Below, piece by piece: positions 34,107 through 45,400 of a DNA stretch of 64,000 nt; the stretch's first letter is position 1; each line of letters starts with the position of its first letter. The translations under genes were made by a program, and so were the position numbers. The stretch comes from Turbatrix aceti (Eukaryota; Nematoda; Chromadorea; Rhabditida; Panagrolaimidae). A model generated the notes under the pieces. The model searched no databases. It was given only the letters and a program-made list of their open reading frames with translations, and had not been told where the DNA came from. Where the stretch lies: assembly GCA_963969345.1 (NCBI GenBank), contig OZ017766.1, positions 12,214,001 to 12,278,000 of the forward strand. Reading direction: 5' to 3'.

Positions 34107-35563
34107 TTCTCAAGCACAAAAGCTCAGAAAAAGGGGGAAGGCGTCAACAAAGCGGGAAAAAAATAATACAGCTGTACTTGTTAGTAGTAGGTACAGGTTG
34201 TGAGAATGACACCGGCTTTTCTGGCCGTCTAAATACTTCATCTTATTTGATGCATACAAAAAAAAACCGTCTTTCATTAGCTTAACGCAAATAGAAATAA
34301 ATTTTTGTTATTATGGGAAGTAAGACAATAATATTCACAGTTCATTCAGTGGCAAATACGCACGGAAGTCATTTACGATAATTATTCAAGATGTTTTAAC
34401 AACGAGTACATATGTGTACTACGGTGACTAACTAGATACTTACAGATTTGGTAACATTCATAAGTTATTTAAAATAGGATTTATAGGGTTTAAAACTGTG
34501 GCTTTATCATAATTGGAGTATAAAACGGGCATGCCACTCGACAGGTATAGAACAGGTGAGGGGGGGGGGTTAATATGCGTTTTTGGCTCGGAATAAATAA
34601 AAAATACAATTAATTAGGAAAGCATGTTGAGACTGGATCAAGCCAATTTACAATTTTCAAAACCCCATCGGATCAGTGCCAAAAATTTTGTTTTTTTTCA
34701 GAAATTAAAACAGTCTTGGCCTGGTTTTACTTTTTTGAACAATATCAGATGTTTTATCCGTATACATTTCTTATATTTCAACTTTATTTTTATTTCCCAA
34801 TCCCAATTTTTGGTCAAAAATGTCAAAATGCTCCACACATAGAGTTTTTTTATAAATGTATGCAAACATAATTGGAGAAAAATAGAATCAACTTATATGT
34901 TACAATTAAGATTTAGTGCCATTTGACAAAAGTATAGTTAGCGTGCTCACGCAGTGTTATTTGAATGGACACTTGCGTCAAACTTAAAAAAAAAAATTGT
35001 ACGTACCACATGCAAACGGTCAAGGTTGTATGTTTGTTATGTTTTACCGTAATATGTATATAGTAAGTGATACTTTTAAGGTCAAACATCGGACAAACTT
35101 TCTCAGTCGATATTAGCTTCTGGTTGCGCTTTGAAGCCTTTTAACCCATAAAGGTACACCTACATTTCTTTTGAGTGCTAATAGTGAACGATTGTACCAC
35201 CTATTAATACAAAGTGTACACCATTTAAAAAATGTACACCTTTGTGGGATAGTTCCCTGTTGATGTCACTAAAAAATGACGAACATAGTATGCATCTGTC
35301 TGATGGATACAAAAAAGGGGCGCAGCGCGGTTCTAACACTCGACAGTAAACAACAATACACGCATTGTTATTATGCTTATATTTATTCCTTATGGTGACG
35401 ATAGCACAACGCAAGCAACAAGGTGTTAGAAATGAGAATGTGTAAATGCAAACAAACAAAAAAAGTATAATTCACAGTACCATACACGATTACGATTTAT
35501 CCATTTTTGTGTCTACGGATAAATTGTTTAGAAAAAAGATTCGGCCGCCACGCTGTCCGCTGG
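34107..35563. other. Intergenic DNA
   Basis: AT-rich with a G run near 34560. I see no gene. Confidence 0.5.
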
Positions 35564-36700
35564 TTACTTGGCTTTGGCGTTTTCTATCTGAAAATTAGCA
35601 ATTATGTGTCCGAAGGCAGCGTATCAGAGATCGGGTCCCAGAGGGATTACTACAGACTAACAAAGTGATTATTTGTTTTTGCTTTTTACTTTTACTACAT
35701 GTGTTCTGGTTAAAACAAATTTGCGTATCCCAAATCACTCACCTCATCCGCAATAGAGACCCCAAAGCGATCCTTGATTGCAGCTTGCTCTTCCATAAAG
35801 TTTTCATACTTTTCCTTAAATTCAACATAATTATATACGGTAAACCATTGATACCGAGCTAAAAAACGTAGCGCCTCATTAGAGAGCTGATAATTCCTAA
35901 AGGAAACGAAGAGACGATTAGCATAATTAATTAGCTAATGATCGTCACTATTTTTACAAAAAAATATTTTTTTTAATTTTGCCCACGCAAAAAAATATTT
36001 CATGCACAAAGGATGTTGATGCTAGTGTAAAAAAATTCTAAAACACGCGTCCTAAAACAAAATGTTTGCAAAAAAATGTTTTTATAGTTTTGCACAATGT
36101 CAAGGTTTGGGCCAGCCATATAATGCTCCTTATTAGAAACACACTAGATTTGTTTGTACGTGCCGAGCATTGATTAATATACGTACGGCACTGGAAAACA
36201 AGTACTATTGCTTTTTTAAACCTTTATACAGTGCTCGCTGACTGACTCCCCAATTAGCCAATCGGCGCGCTAAGGACCTGACGATGACTTTGCGCTCTAG
36301 TATGTGCGTCGTTCAGGTACTCACACCACAACCTGGAAAATTTAGGAAAGCGCGCCAATTTTGGCATAGACATAGACCGTTTTGAGAGCCTTGAATATTA
36401 TCTGACTTTTCGTTGGTTTTAAACTTTAGTGTCCCCCATACCTGAAGAGCTTCTGAACCAGACGAATACACAAGATCTGCAATGCCTGATTCCTTCTGTT
36501 CATCCGTTAGCGAATCATCATGAATAATTTTTTCGTACTTCTAAAAAAATTCACTAATTTGTTCTTGAACAGTACAAAAACCAACTAACAGCCGCAAGTT
36601 CATCTGACGCGCCTTCGAGGAAAGGCGGAAGGCGATAAGCTTCCATAACGGTAGCAGAAAGCAAAAAAACAGCACAAACAATTGAGAGAAAGTGCTTCAT
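35564..36700 (-). CDS. Small secreted protein, possibly SXP/RAL-2 (DUF148)-like
   Basis: Minus-strand exons 36590-36700, 36442-36540, 35743-35886 and 35564-35587, all phase 0, give 125 aa. Residues 1-20 form a clear signal peptide (MKHFLSIVCAVFLLSATVMEA) that ends before YRLPPFLEG. The mature part is helical and charged, with SLTDEQKESGI, then LARYQWF and EFKEKYENFMEEQAAIKDRF. The LPPFLEGAS start and the LT-DEQ helix resemble nematode SXP/RAL-2 secreted proteins, but the match is loose. A TATATAAA lies about 38 bp upstream. The 555-nt second intron might hide a further exon. The acceptor used for exon 3 (AATTATCAG) was chosen because it alone keeps the frame open. Confidence 0.65.
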
Positions 36701-36733
36701 GGTAATTGCCACTGAAAACTTGACAATTCACCT

Positions 36734-36745
36734 ACCTGTTTATAT
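36734..36745 (-). promoter_or_regulatory. TATA box of the secreted protein gene
   Basis: TATATATAAAC on the minus strand, a typical distance upstream of the ATG at 36700. Confidence 0.5.
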
Positions 36746-37039
36746 ATACGTGAATTTGGAATTATCTGATTGGAATAAGTCAACAATATTTTCTGCTTTT
36801 TTGGTAAGGTAATGGATGTTTGCTTTTCTACATGATGAAAGAGCAGTGAATTTACATACTTAGCTTTGGTTCTGATCTGTGCATGCTATTAGGGCAAACA
36901 ATAAACTTTTGTGCAAAGTTATTAGCATTCACGTAAAAAAAACTTGACGATTAGAAGCACGATCAGTGTATACAAACAGTTCAGCGGTAAAAGTGTTCTA
37001 AAACTGCAATGCATTGATTTTTGCATGAAATAAAATACA

Positions 37040-37980
37040 CAATCAGCGGAAAGCCCGCGGCCTGATGGTGAGTCGGCCCGGCCCGGCGGCCCGGTTTAAA
37101 AAAAAAAGAAAATTTTAGAACAAAATTTATTCAAAACAGTCAAAAATAAACCAAAAACTTGCTCATTTTGAGTAATCCTCCCCCATTATGAATAACAACG
37201 TGCATTTTTACCTTTTCAACTCATATTTTTCAACAAATTGAAAAAAATTAGTAAATTTTGCTTCAATTTTACCCTTTGGTAAAAAGGCGGGGCGCGTTTT
37301 CCCTCGCAATGCGCACGCACGTCCCGGTCCTCCCGCGATGGCGCGCAATTGCTTTCCTCTTTCTCTGTTGTGATTTTTGTGGTCCCGATTTTAGGCTACG
37401 CTCTTCTTCTCTTCTGACCTTTTGTTGTTGTTATAACATATCTCTTCCTACTTGTTACTTGTTGTGAGTAATAAACCGTTACGATATTTCACTGTCTACC
37501 TCGCCACCAGGGTCGCGCTGCACTGTGCCGCGATCTACCCACACTCTCACGACTCGCCTCGAATTCGCGTCCACGAGCGCGTTCGGTGAGTCCATTGTCC
37601 TTCCGCGCTTTCTTTCTTCCGGCGCCCCTTTTTTCAGTGGTGATACCACCAGACATGAAAACGGGCCTAATTTTAGGCCCAGGCCCGGCCCGTCGAAAGC
37701 TCAAGCCCGGGCTTTCGACGGGCCGGCCCAAAATTATCTGTTTTTTTTTTGCAATTTTTTTCCAAAAAATAGCAGCCAATCGTTGTATAAATTACATAAA
37801 TTACTGGTTTTTACTCAAAATACCATGTTTTCTATCAAGAGACTAAATTTTGTTAAAAATAACCAAAATACGGTTCATTTTTCTTATTTTTTACATTTTT
37901 GATTAAATACGGGGCCAAAACGGGCTTTTCCGGGCCTACTGAAAAGTCACAGGCCCGCCCAAGCCCGGCAGCATTACTAT
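37040..37980. repeat. GGGCC-rich repeat region with strong hairpin
   Basis: Clusters of GGCCCGGCCCGG at 37070-37095, 37665-37730 and 37910-37975. The middle one contains GGCCCGTCGAAAGC (37687-37700) and its exact reverse complement (37711-37724) around a 10-base loop. The DNA between the clusters is AT-rich except for a GC-rich block at 37290-37350. It looks like a dispersed non-coding repeat family; its limits are approximate. Confidence 0.5.
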
Positions 37981-40900
37981 CCAGTTCCACAATGTGCGAA
38001 AAATTATAGGCAAGCTAATTGTCCCATTTTTGCAATTCTTTTCATGACACACGTCAGCGCACATGTTTGTACTAATATCTTACAAATTTGTACGACTCCT
38101 CGTGAGTCAGGCAGGTGGGAAAGGAAGGGTTGCTTTGATTTGATTCAAAATCGACCGCTGTTCTCGTAGCTTTCGGAGCTCGCATCAGCCGAGAACTGTT
38201 GAGGGTCGTTGTCGGCGTGACTGTGCAGCAAAAGCGACATTTTTTTCTTTTCCTGTGGGTAAAGGAAGGAATTTTGCTTTCATCTTTTTTTCCATTTTTA
38301 CCATACCGAAAATTTTGGGGAAGCAGAATTTTTCTCGTACTTTTTATGAGTCACGGAAATTTTTTTTTGTAAAAAGTAATTTAAATATTTTTTTACTTAA
38401 AAAAATCCACTCCGTTTTTTTCTATAAAGGAAAAAGGTATATGCTTATTTTGTTTGTCGATCATCGAAGATGAATAGGCGTAGGAGTGACCGGCATCGGT
38501 AATAAGGACGGGTAAGTGTGGGTTGCACTTGGGAGTTTTGTGCGCGCAGCCTCTCTTCTTCTTTGCCTGGAAAAAAACATTAAAGTCAGTCAACCGTAAC
38601 TTGACTATCCTTGATTTTTGTCCTTTTTCAAGACGGTTTGGGTTTGCAGCCAGAAGCCGCTTAATCCCCGGGTTTATCTCATTAAAACGCGATGCTCATT
38701 TGCACCCGGATTTTGATGTTTATCTCGTATTACATGGGTGCTGGGGTTTGGGTTCACTGCCCCAACAAGAAGGGAATAAGCGTTGTTTTTTTTATTACTC
38801 AAATATTACAGCATTGTTTTTAAAATTGGTGCAAAATTTGATTCCCAGGGGAGAAAAACGTAAACTTCGGTAATTTATAGTAAAATACATTCTTTTTTGA
38901 ATAACAGTTTTTTTACAATCGTTTACGGTCAAAGTTAAATGATGTTGTTACAGTCTGTCTGTTTGCCTGTTTTTGACACCTTGTGTTTTGGGTTTTCTTC
39001 TCACTTTACACAAATTTGGGAACGCAGTCCTATCTCTGTTTACTTCTGTTGTTCTTTTCGTTCAAACGTTCGCGATCTTTCACATGAACTTATTTTTTTT
39101 TATTTTTCCCTTTTTATAGCTCTTCGTTCGTGTCATTTTTGTCTGTTATTTTGGTTCGTGTTTATTCGCAAACGGTAACAAAAGTGTTCGCATTTGTTTT
39201 ATTTCTCAATCAGGTTTGAAAAAATTTGTTTGTTCGCAAACGAACAAAAAAAGGACCATCTTTTGACCCGAACTCTAATTTTTTTTACTTTTGTATTTTT
39301 TGCAGCCTCTTATTTTTTCTTTTCTTTGTACCAAAATCTTCTTATAAATACTAAATATCCATAAACCCTCATCTTACATGTAAGTTCTTCCAACTTTTGC
39401 CCGTCATCCAGGCGAGTTGATGTGAATTTTATGCAAATACGCCCCACAAAAATAACCACAACCACGACTGATTGCCTCAGTCAGCCGAACACTGCCGACG
39501 CTTCCTCCTCAGTTGCGCGGATGCCCTGAGGCAACCGTTATCCCGTTCGTCACCAGTTGCGCACCCAGTCCAGCGCCATTTATCTTGCTTTTTAACTTTT
39601 TGGCATACCCGTGGTGCAAATCCTGTGGAACCAAAAGCCATCTCTCTCTCGGGGGTAAGAGTTTTCTTGTTGAACCATATTTTATATGCAAATTGGAACA
39701 ATTGCCCGTTTTGGCTTCCCTCCGCGTCTGCGTTCCCGAACAAGGAGTCTCGGTCTTGGTCCTGTTTTGAGATGAGAGATGAGGATGCGCAATTTAAATT
39801 TTTGCTTTTTAACCAGTAAAGAAAAGAAAGATGCCATTCCACAGTGAATGGCATCTTTCCGTGGTGCGGTCAGTCCAGGGGGCAGGGCCACTTGATGACT
39901 CCCCTGCCCGCGGGACAGACCATCACAAAGAAAATGGCCTCAGGCAAACGGAACGCGCTGACAACCCCAACTTGAGCAGAGAATGAATCGTGTAGCCACT
40001 GTGTGTATGCAAACAAAGGCATCCTGCGTCTAGCCCTGATGCCGACCCTAGAATAAGAGTTCTGACAAAAATGAAGAAGCTTGAAAACATTTCCCCTGAC
40101 GGACAGGAATGGAATGGGAGGTTTGACGACAACGGCAACGTGTGGTCAGTCGCAGAAAAAAGAGAAAAAGGAAAACTTTTTTTGCTGGAAGTCGAAGATG
40201 GCTGGTTGAGCGCGAGTGGTGTTCAAAAAAGGAAGAGGAATGCCTTGATGATGATTACAACGTTGGGGAAGGATTAGTTGGTATGTACAGAGAGACGAAA
40301 CACGTCTGCCCTCGTCTTTTGGAAGCCAAGATGCTCGGATAACGGAAAACAAAAACTTTTTTCTTGGTGTTTGTTTTTTGGGCTTCACAAAAAATGTCGG
40401 AGGCTTTGTTTAGGGGTTTTGGACTGAATTTTATATATCGCACACTGTTCGTAAAGTTTGTAGAGTTTAATTTTTTTAAATTTTAAAAAGTAATTTTGTA
40501 TTTTTTTTCATATTTTTTTTGCATTGTATTTTTTTATGAAAAAAATGAATGCAAATTCCGTTTTCTAAATATTATTTGATAACCCCCAATTTTATTTTCT
40601 ATAAACGTTTCTCAAATACATCCATGGATCTTTCTAACCCCATTGACTCTCATAAATTACCCTATCGCCATCAGCATGGTAGCTTAACCGGTTTAAAATG
40701 AATGCCAATACGGTTTAGCTTTCAATCCATTAATTTATCCTTCGCGCAATAAATCTGTCACTTCTTCGGCACCCCCTGCGATCTTGTCGCGCCCACTCCA
40801 CACTCACACAGAGAGCTCGCGCAGAGCCTGCTACCGCTTTTTCTCTTTTTTTCCGCTTGACCATTCCATTTTTGGCCAAACGCTCGCGCAGTCAGTGACA

Positions 40901-41097
40901 GCTTTACATCCGTGCTTTTTGGCTGATGCCGCGTTCCGTTCGGGCAAGCGTCTGCCGTTCAAACGGCCGTTTCTACTGACCTGACCTTTTAGCTGGGAAC
41001 TCTAGTTAGCACTTTCTTTTTGGGAACAACAACAAACATGTGCTAGCCACTTGTCGCACCTGACTGTTCCTTAGTTCCTTGTCTGCTTGGACGCCTT
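37981..41097. other. Intergenic DNA
   Basis: Mixed-composition DNA with open stretches near 39480-39880 that have no splice-compatible partners. I could not support any gene. Confidence 0.45.
39826..39859. repeat. Short perfect hairpin
   Basis: GAAAGATGCCATTC and its exact reverse complement GAATGGCATCTTTC are separated by CACAGT, giving a 14-bp stem and 6-nt loop. Function unknown. Confidence 0.6.
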
Positions 41098-41101
41098 TTA
41101 A

Positions 41102-42471
41102 GAGACAGTCCACGACAGGATTTCGGACCGAGGACAAGGCTTTTTTACACTTTCAAATGTTTTGAGCCAGAATTGTTCCCCACCCCTAGGAAGGTCTAAA
41201 ACCGCGATACACAGATTTTTAAAAAAATCGGAATCTGTAGTTTTGGCTTCTGAAAGGTTTTGACACAAGTTAATGCCACGCACTGCGTTCAAGAGGAAAA
41301 GAGCTGAAAAATTTTTTAGGGGGGTTTTGGGGGAAGGGGAACACGATGTCGTAGTCAGATTTTTTTTATCGTTACGGTAAGTGCCACTTTTAGGCAAATG
41401 TTTTTGGTTTTTTGGCTACCATTGATTGGGTTTTCAGAGGTGCCAACATTGTTATATCCTATCTTCTTCCCCGTGTTTTTACGCCTCGAATGATGTATAA
41501 CACAAAATTTTGAAAGGGGGATAAAGTTGTCATTTTGGCAATTTCGGCCGCGCACTCGAGTAAAAAGCGCGCGCACTGTCTCTTTTTCGCTTCGCAGGTC
41601 GAAAAAATGATGCGCGCGCACGTAAAAGGAGTCGACTTTGAAAAATTGCCCTGAAGCCAGTTTTTGTTTTTAATGCTTGCGGTTACTTTGTTGGGTTTGG
41701 GCATGTCCCAAAGATTGTTTTCAGCTACTCGTGCTTTTTATTGCATAATTTTCCGATCAGTGACGGCATTGGAAAGTTCATGTTTCTATTGTCGCCTGTA
41801 GCACTGTGCAAAATTAAACGACAAAAATGGCAAGTAGGTTAAGACAATCTTTGGGACATGCCCAAACCCAACAAAGTAACCGCAAGCATTAAAAACAAAA
41901 ACTGGCTTCAGGGCAATTTTTCAAAGTCGACTCCTTTTACGTGCGCGCGCATCATTTTTTCGACCTGCGAAGCGAAAAAGAGACAGTGCGCGCGCTTTTT
42001 ACTCGAGTGCGCGGCCGAAATTGCCAAAATGACAACTTTATCCCCCTTTCAAAATTTTGTGTTATACATCATTCGAGGCGTAAAAACACGGGGAAGAAGA
42101 TAGGATATAACAATGTTGGCACCTCTGAAAACCCAATCAATGGTAGCCAAAAAACCAAAAAAATTTGCCTAAAAGTGGCACTTACCGTAACGATAAAAAA
42201 AATCTGACTACGACATCGTGTTCCCCTTCCCCCAAAACCCCCCTAAAAAATTTTTCAGCTCTTTTCCTCTTGAACGCAGTGCGTGGCATTAACTTGTGTC
42301 AAAACCTTTCAGAAGCCAAAACTACAGATTCCGATTTTTTTAAAAATCTGTGTATCGCGGTTTTAGACCTTCCTAGGGGTGGGGAACAATTCTGGCTCAA
42401 AACATTTGAAAGTGTAAAAAAGCCTTGTCCTCGTCTCCCCCTTGTTCCTAAATCCTGTCGTGGACTGCCTC
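41102..42471. mobile_element. Fold-back DNA element, TTAA target type (copy 2, complete)
   Basis: Complete element of 1370 bp with TTAA on both sides (41098-41101 and 42472-42475). Arms of about 610-620 bp (41102-41710 and 41850-42471) surround a spacer of about 140 bp. The left tip starts GAGACAGTCCACGACAGG and the right tip, inverted, GAGGCAGTCCACGACAGG. The small frames at 41459-41704 and 41858-42103 encode identical 81-residue peptides in the two arms. No transposase is visible. It is inserted in the opposite orientation to copy 1, judged from the asymmetric sub-terminal segment. Confidence 0.9.
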
Positions 42472-42475
42472 TTAA

Positions 42476-45400
42476 CTAGACGAGCTTTTGTGCATGCACA
42501 TGTGCGGTAAGGGATATAGGATTTCAAGGGTAGTTTGATTTATTTTACGGCTACCGATAAGTGATTTTGCCTTTCTTTGATTTTTTAGGGTATGAAAGAA
42601 ATTTCTAAAAATGTTGCACGTGCAAAAATTGGTTTGATGACTTTCGTAGCAAAAAAAACTTCGAGAATATTTTTTTTATAATTTTATCAGGTAGGCTTTC
42701 GCCAACTTTTGAACATTTTTAGAGCCCCGTAAAATTTTTTTACACGATTTACAATTTTACTTTCTCTCTCAAAACTCGTGTCCGTTGCATCTAATTAATG
42801 ACCCTATCTTTTTTGTCTAATCACCTGTTGCATCACACTTTATGGTCCGAAATATCCTACGACAAGTGCTGTGGATATCCAGCAGCTCGTTAATCACTCG
42901 AAGCTAATCGAACTACTAGTAGAACATTGTTCTTGAACATTTTTTTCCCCAACCCGGGCTTTTTGGACGCCGGCAGCCCCGGTGTTGGGTCATTTGTTGT
43001 TTTGGAGATGCCAGGCTGCCAATTTGTCGGTCAGCAAATGAGGTAACCTCTGCATCGCTTTTTTACCCCTAGCAATTGTGTTTCTTTCATTTATTTGTCT
43101 GTTCTGGTTTGTGATTGAGTGGTGTTTTGTTTTAATATTTTTTGTTAGAAGATAGAACCGGGAATTGATGAACTGGAAGGGTGGATATTGCTGTTGATGA
43201 CTGAAATGTCATTTAGCTATTTTTTACGGTAGCTGTTTTTTTAACGGAGCAGTACATACTTTTCCACTTTTCCGGTGCTTGCTTACATATAATAAATTAG
43301 CCTAGTCATCCAAACACTGACTGTTGTGAAAATAGTCCACTCGAGTCAAATGTTGTTGTTTCGCCGTCAAAAAGTGACACTAATCCAGGTTTTTAGCGGT
43401 CTTTTTAATCGCTGCTTCTTCTTTCCCTTTTTGCAAGCATGCAAAAAGGCAAGCGGTTAATCGTGCCGTCACTGCTGCTAAACTTCAAGATGATGGCACC
43501 CACCCGGTCATGCATGACGCCTCATGGATCGCTTTTAGCTGTCTATGTCCTGCTGCGTGTCATTGATGCTCCTTTTTCTTGCGTGGTCACTCTCCGTCTT
43601 GTCTTCAAATTGACCATCTGAACACAGCGTAGCTTTTACGGTCTTTTTTTTTGTTTTAAGGCATCATACTTTTCCTCAAGTTCCGTCTTTGTTTGCATTA
43701 GTCGTTTGAAAAAAAATGTTCCCACGTGTTTTTGATCTTATGCGCGCGTTGTGTGACTGGGACGGGCTGTCATCATCCATCATCTACCACAAAAAGTAGT
43801 CCAGGATGAGTATGAGTAGGATGATGACCGATTCCTGGGTGCGAAAAAAGACAGACACGGCAGCGGTCTCCTAGGGTTATGCAGTCAGTGACAACTGGAT
43901 TATCTATCACTAGGCTGGTTTCAATTATACAAGGTCCGCAAAGTCAGATATGTTTAAGCAATTGCTTTAAAGCTGTTGTTTATTTTTTTCTGTTTGTGTT
44001 TTTTGCCATTATAAAAAAAATATTTTTTCCCCTAAAGATGAATTTAATTTTTTTTTTCATTTTGAACAAACAAGCATGGGTTGGAATTTCAATTGCTATC
44101 TTCTTTTTGAAATTGTGCCTTATGTGCCCTTGTTGTTTTGTTTGTTTGTTTATTCAAATGTTTTGATTGTCAGTTGCTGCTGATGTGAGCGTTGTCGGTG
44201 CCTGAGGAATGACAAGGCGCGAAAGTGTGTGTGAGTGCATGAAACATTTTCTCATTATCGGGGTCCGGGTAGACGAATGGCATCGATCTTGACTGGGGAA
44301 TTTTAAATGCAAAAAAAAAATAATTTTTATACTCCTTGAAATTCATGTAAAATCGGGCTCCTTTTAAAACCTTATCTAAATTTTCCTTATTTTTTTGCAC
44401 TCTCTTGAACTCTTTCTCAAATCTACCTGACCCCCAGAAACATCGATTTTGGTCATAATTGATTTATCCTTCAAACTAAACTGTACATAATCCTAACTCA
44501 CCGTGTTTTTGTTCAACAACCAGTGTATGTATAGTTACCGGTCGAGGTCTGGCACCGAGTATCCGGTCTGCAAATCGGTGGTTTTCAGTCAGGGTACAAA
44601 TTGGCTAAACAATGGCAGATGAATGCTCAAAAAAATCGGAAGCGATAAATAATAGAAAAGAAAGGGGGTGCGTTTAAATGTACTACGCCCAGGTTTGATG
44701 CGCGGCGACGAGGCAAAGGTCATTTAGGGAAGGATTATTGTAGAAATGGTATGTAAATTTGTTTTATCGTAAACGTCAAAAATCCTTTTTTTTGAAAAAT
44801 TTGTTACGGTATTAATTTTTTCACTACTTTTTCTATAGTAACAGCTTCCGGTCAATTTATCTACCACTGGCTACTCAACAGGCTAACGGAACACCCAGCT
44901 AAGTAAGCTAATAATTCACAGCCACGCACACTTGCTTCAGCGTGCTTGCTGACTGACCGGCGGCCACTGGCCACTGCTTGCACTCAAAGTAAAACGGATG
45001 GGTGAGAAATGGCTCTTGAAAGGCGTAAAAGGATGTCAGGGAGTCAGCCATCGGATCCACTTTTCTCAAATTAACCAGACGAACGGAAGCTGTTTATCGT
45101 AATAAACCTATAATTTTGGGGTCACTTTATTTAGAAAATGCTAAAAATTTTTTCATTTTTTTGATTCCATTGTTTTTTTAATCGTAAAAAATTTGTTTTA
45201 CCATTTAAATTTTTCAAAAGCAAAACAAAAATGTTTGATTTCTTTTACAAAAAATGTAAATTTATTTTTAATGTAGATTTTTGTAAACAAATATTTTAAA
45301 TAAATTTTTGGGTTAAGTTGTGCAATTTTACCATTTTTCTACCGTTTCCAGTTTTTTGGACTCTAAAACAGGTCTTCTTATCCCACAAATCGTAACATTT

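Noticed and set aside
37258..37540. Second LTR ending near an AATAAACCG motif
   Set aside because: No primer-binding site or paired LTR could be found, so I left it unannotated.
37489..37779. Arg-rich frame in the GGGCC repeat
   Set aside because: Composition reflects the GC-rich repeat; there is no start context or splice support.
41355..42207. Mirrored 81- and 88-residue frames in the fold-back element arms as transposon proteins
   Set aside because: They overlap each other in different frames, appear on both arms by symmetry, and show no domain or plausible composition.
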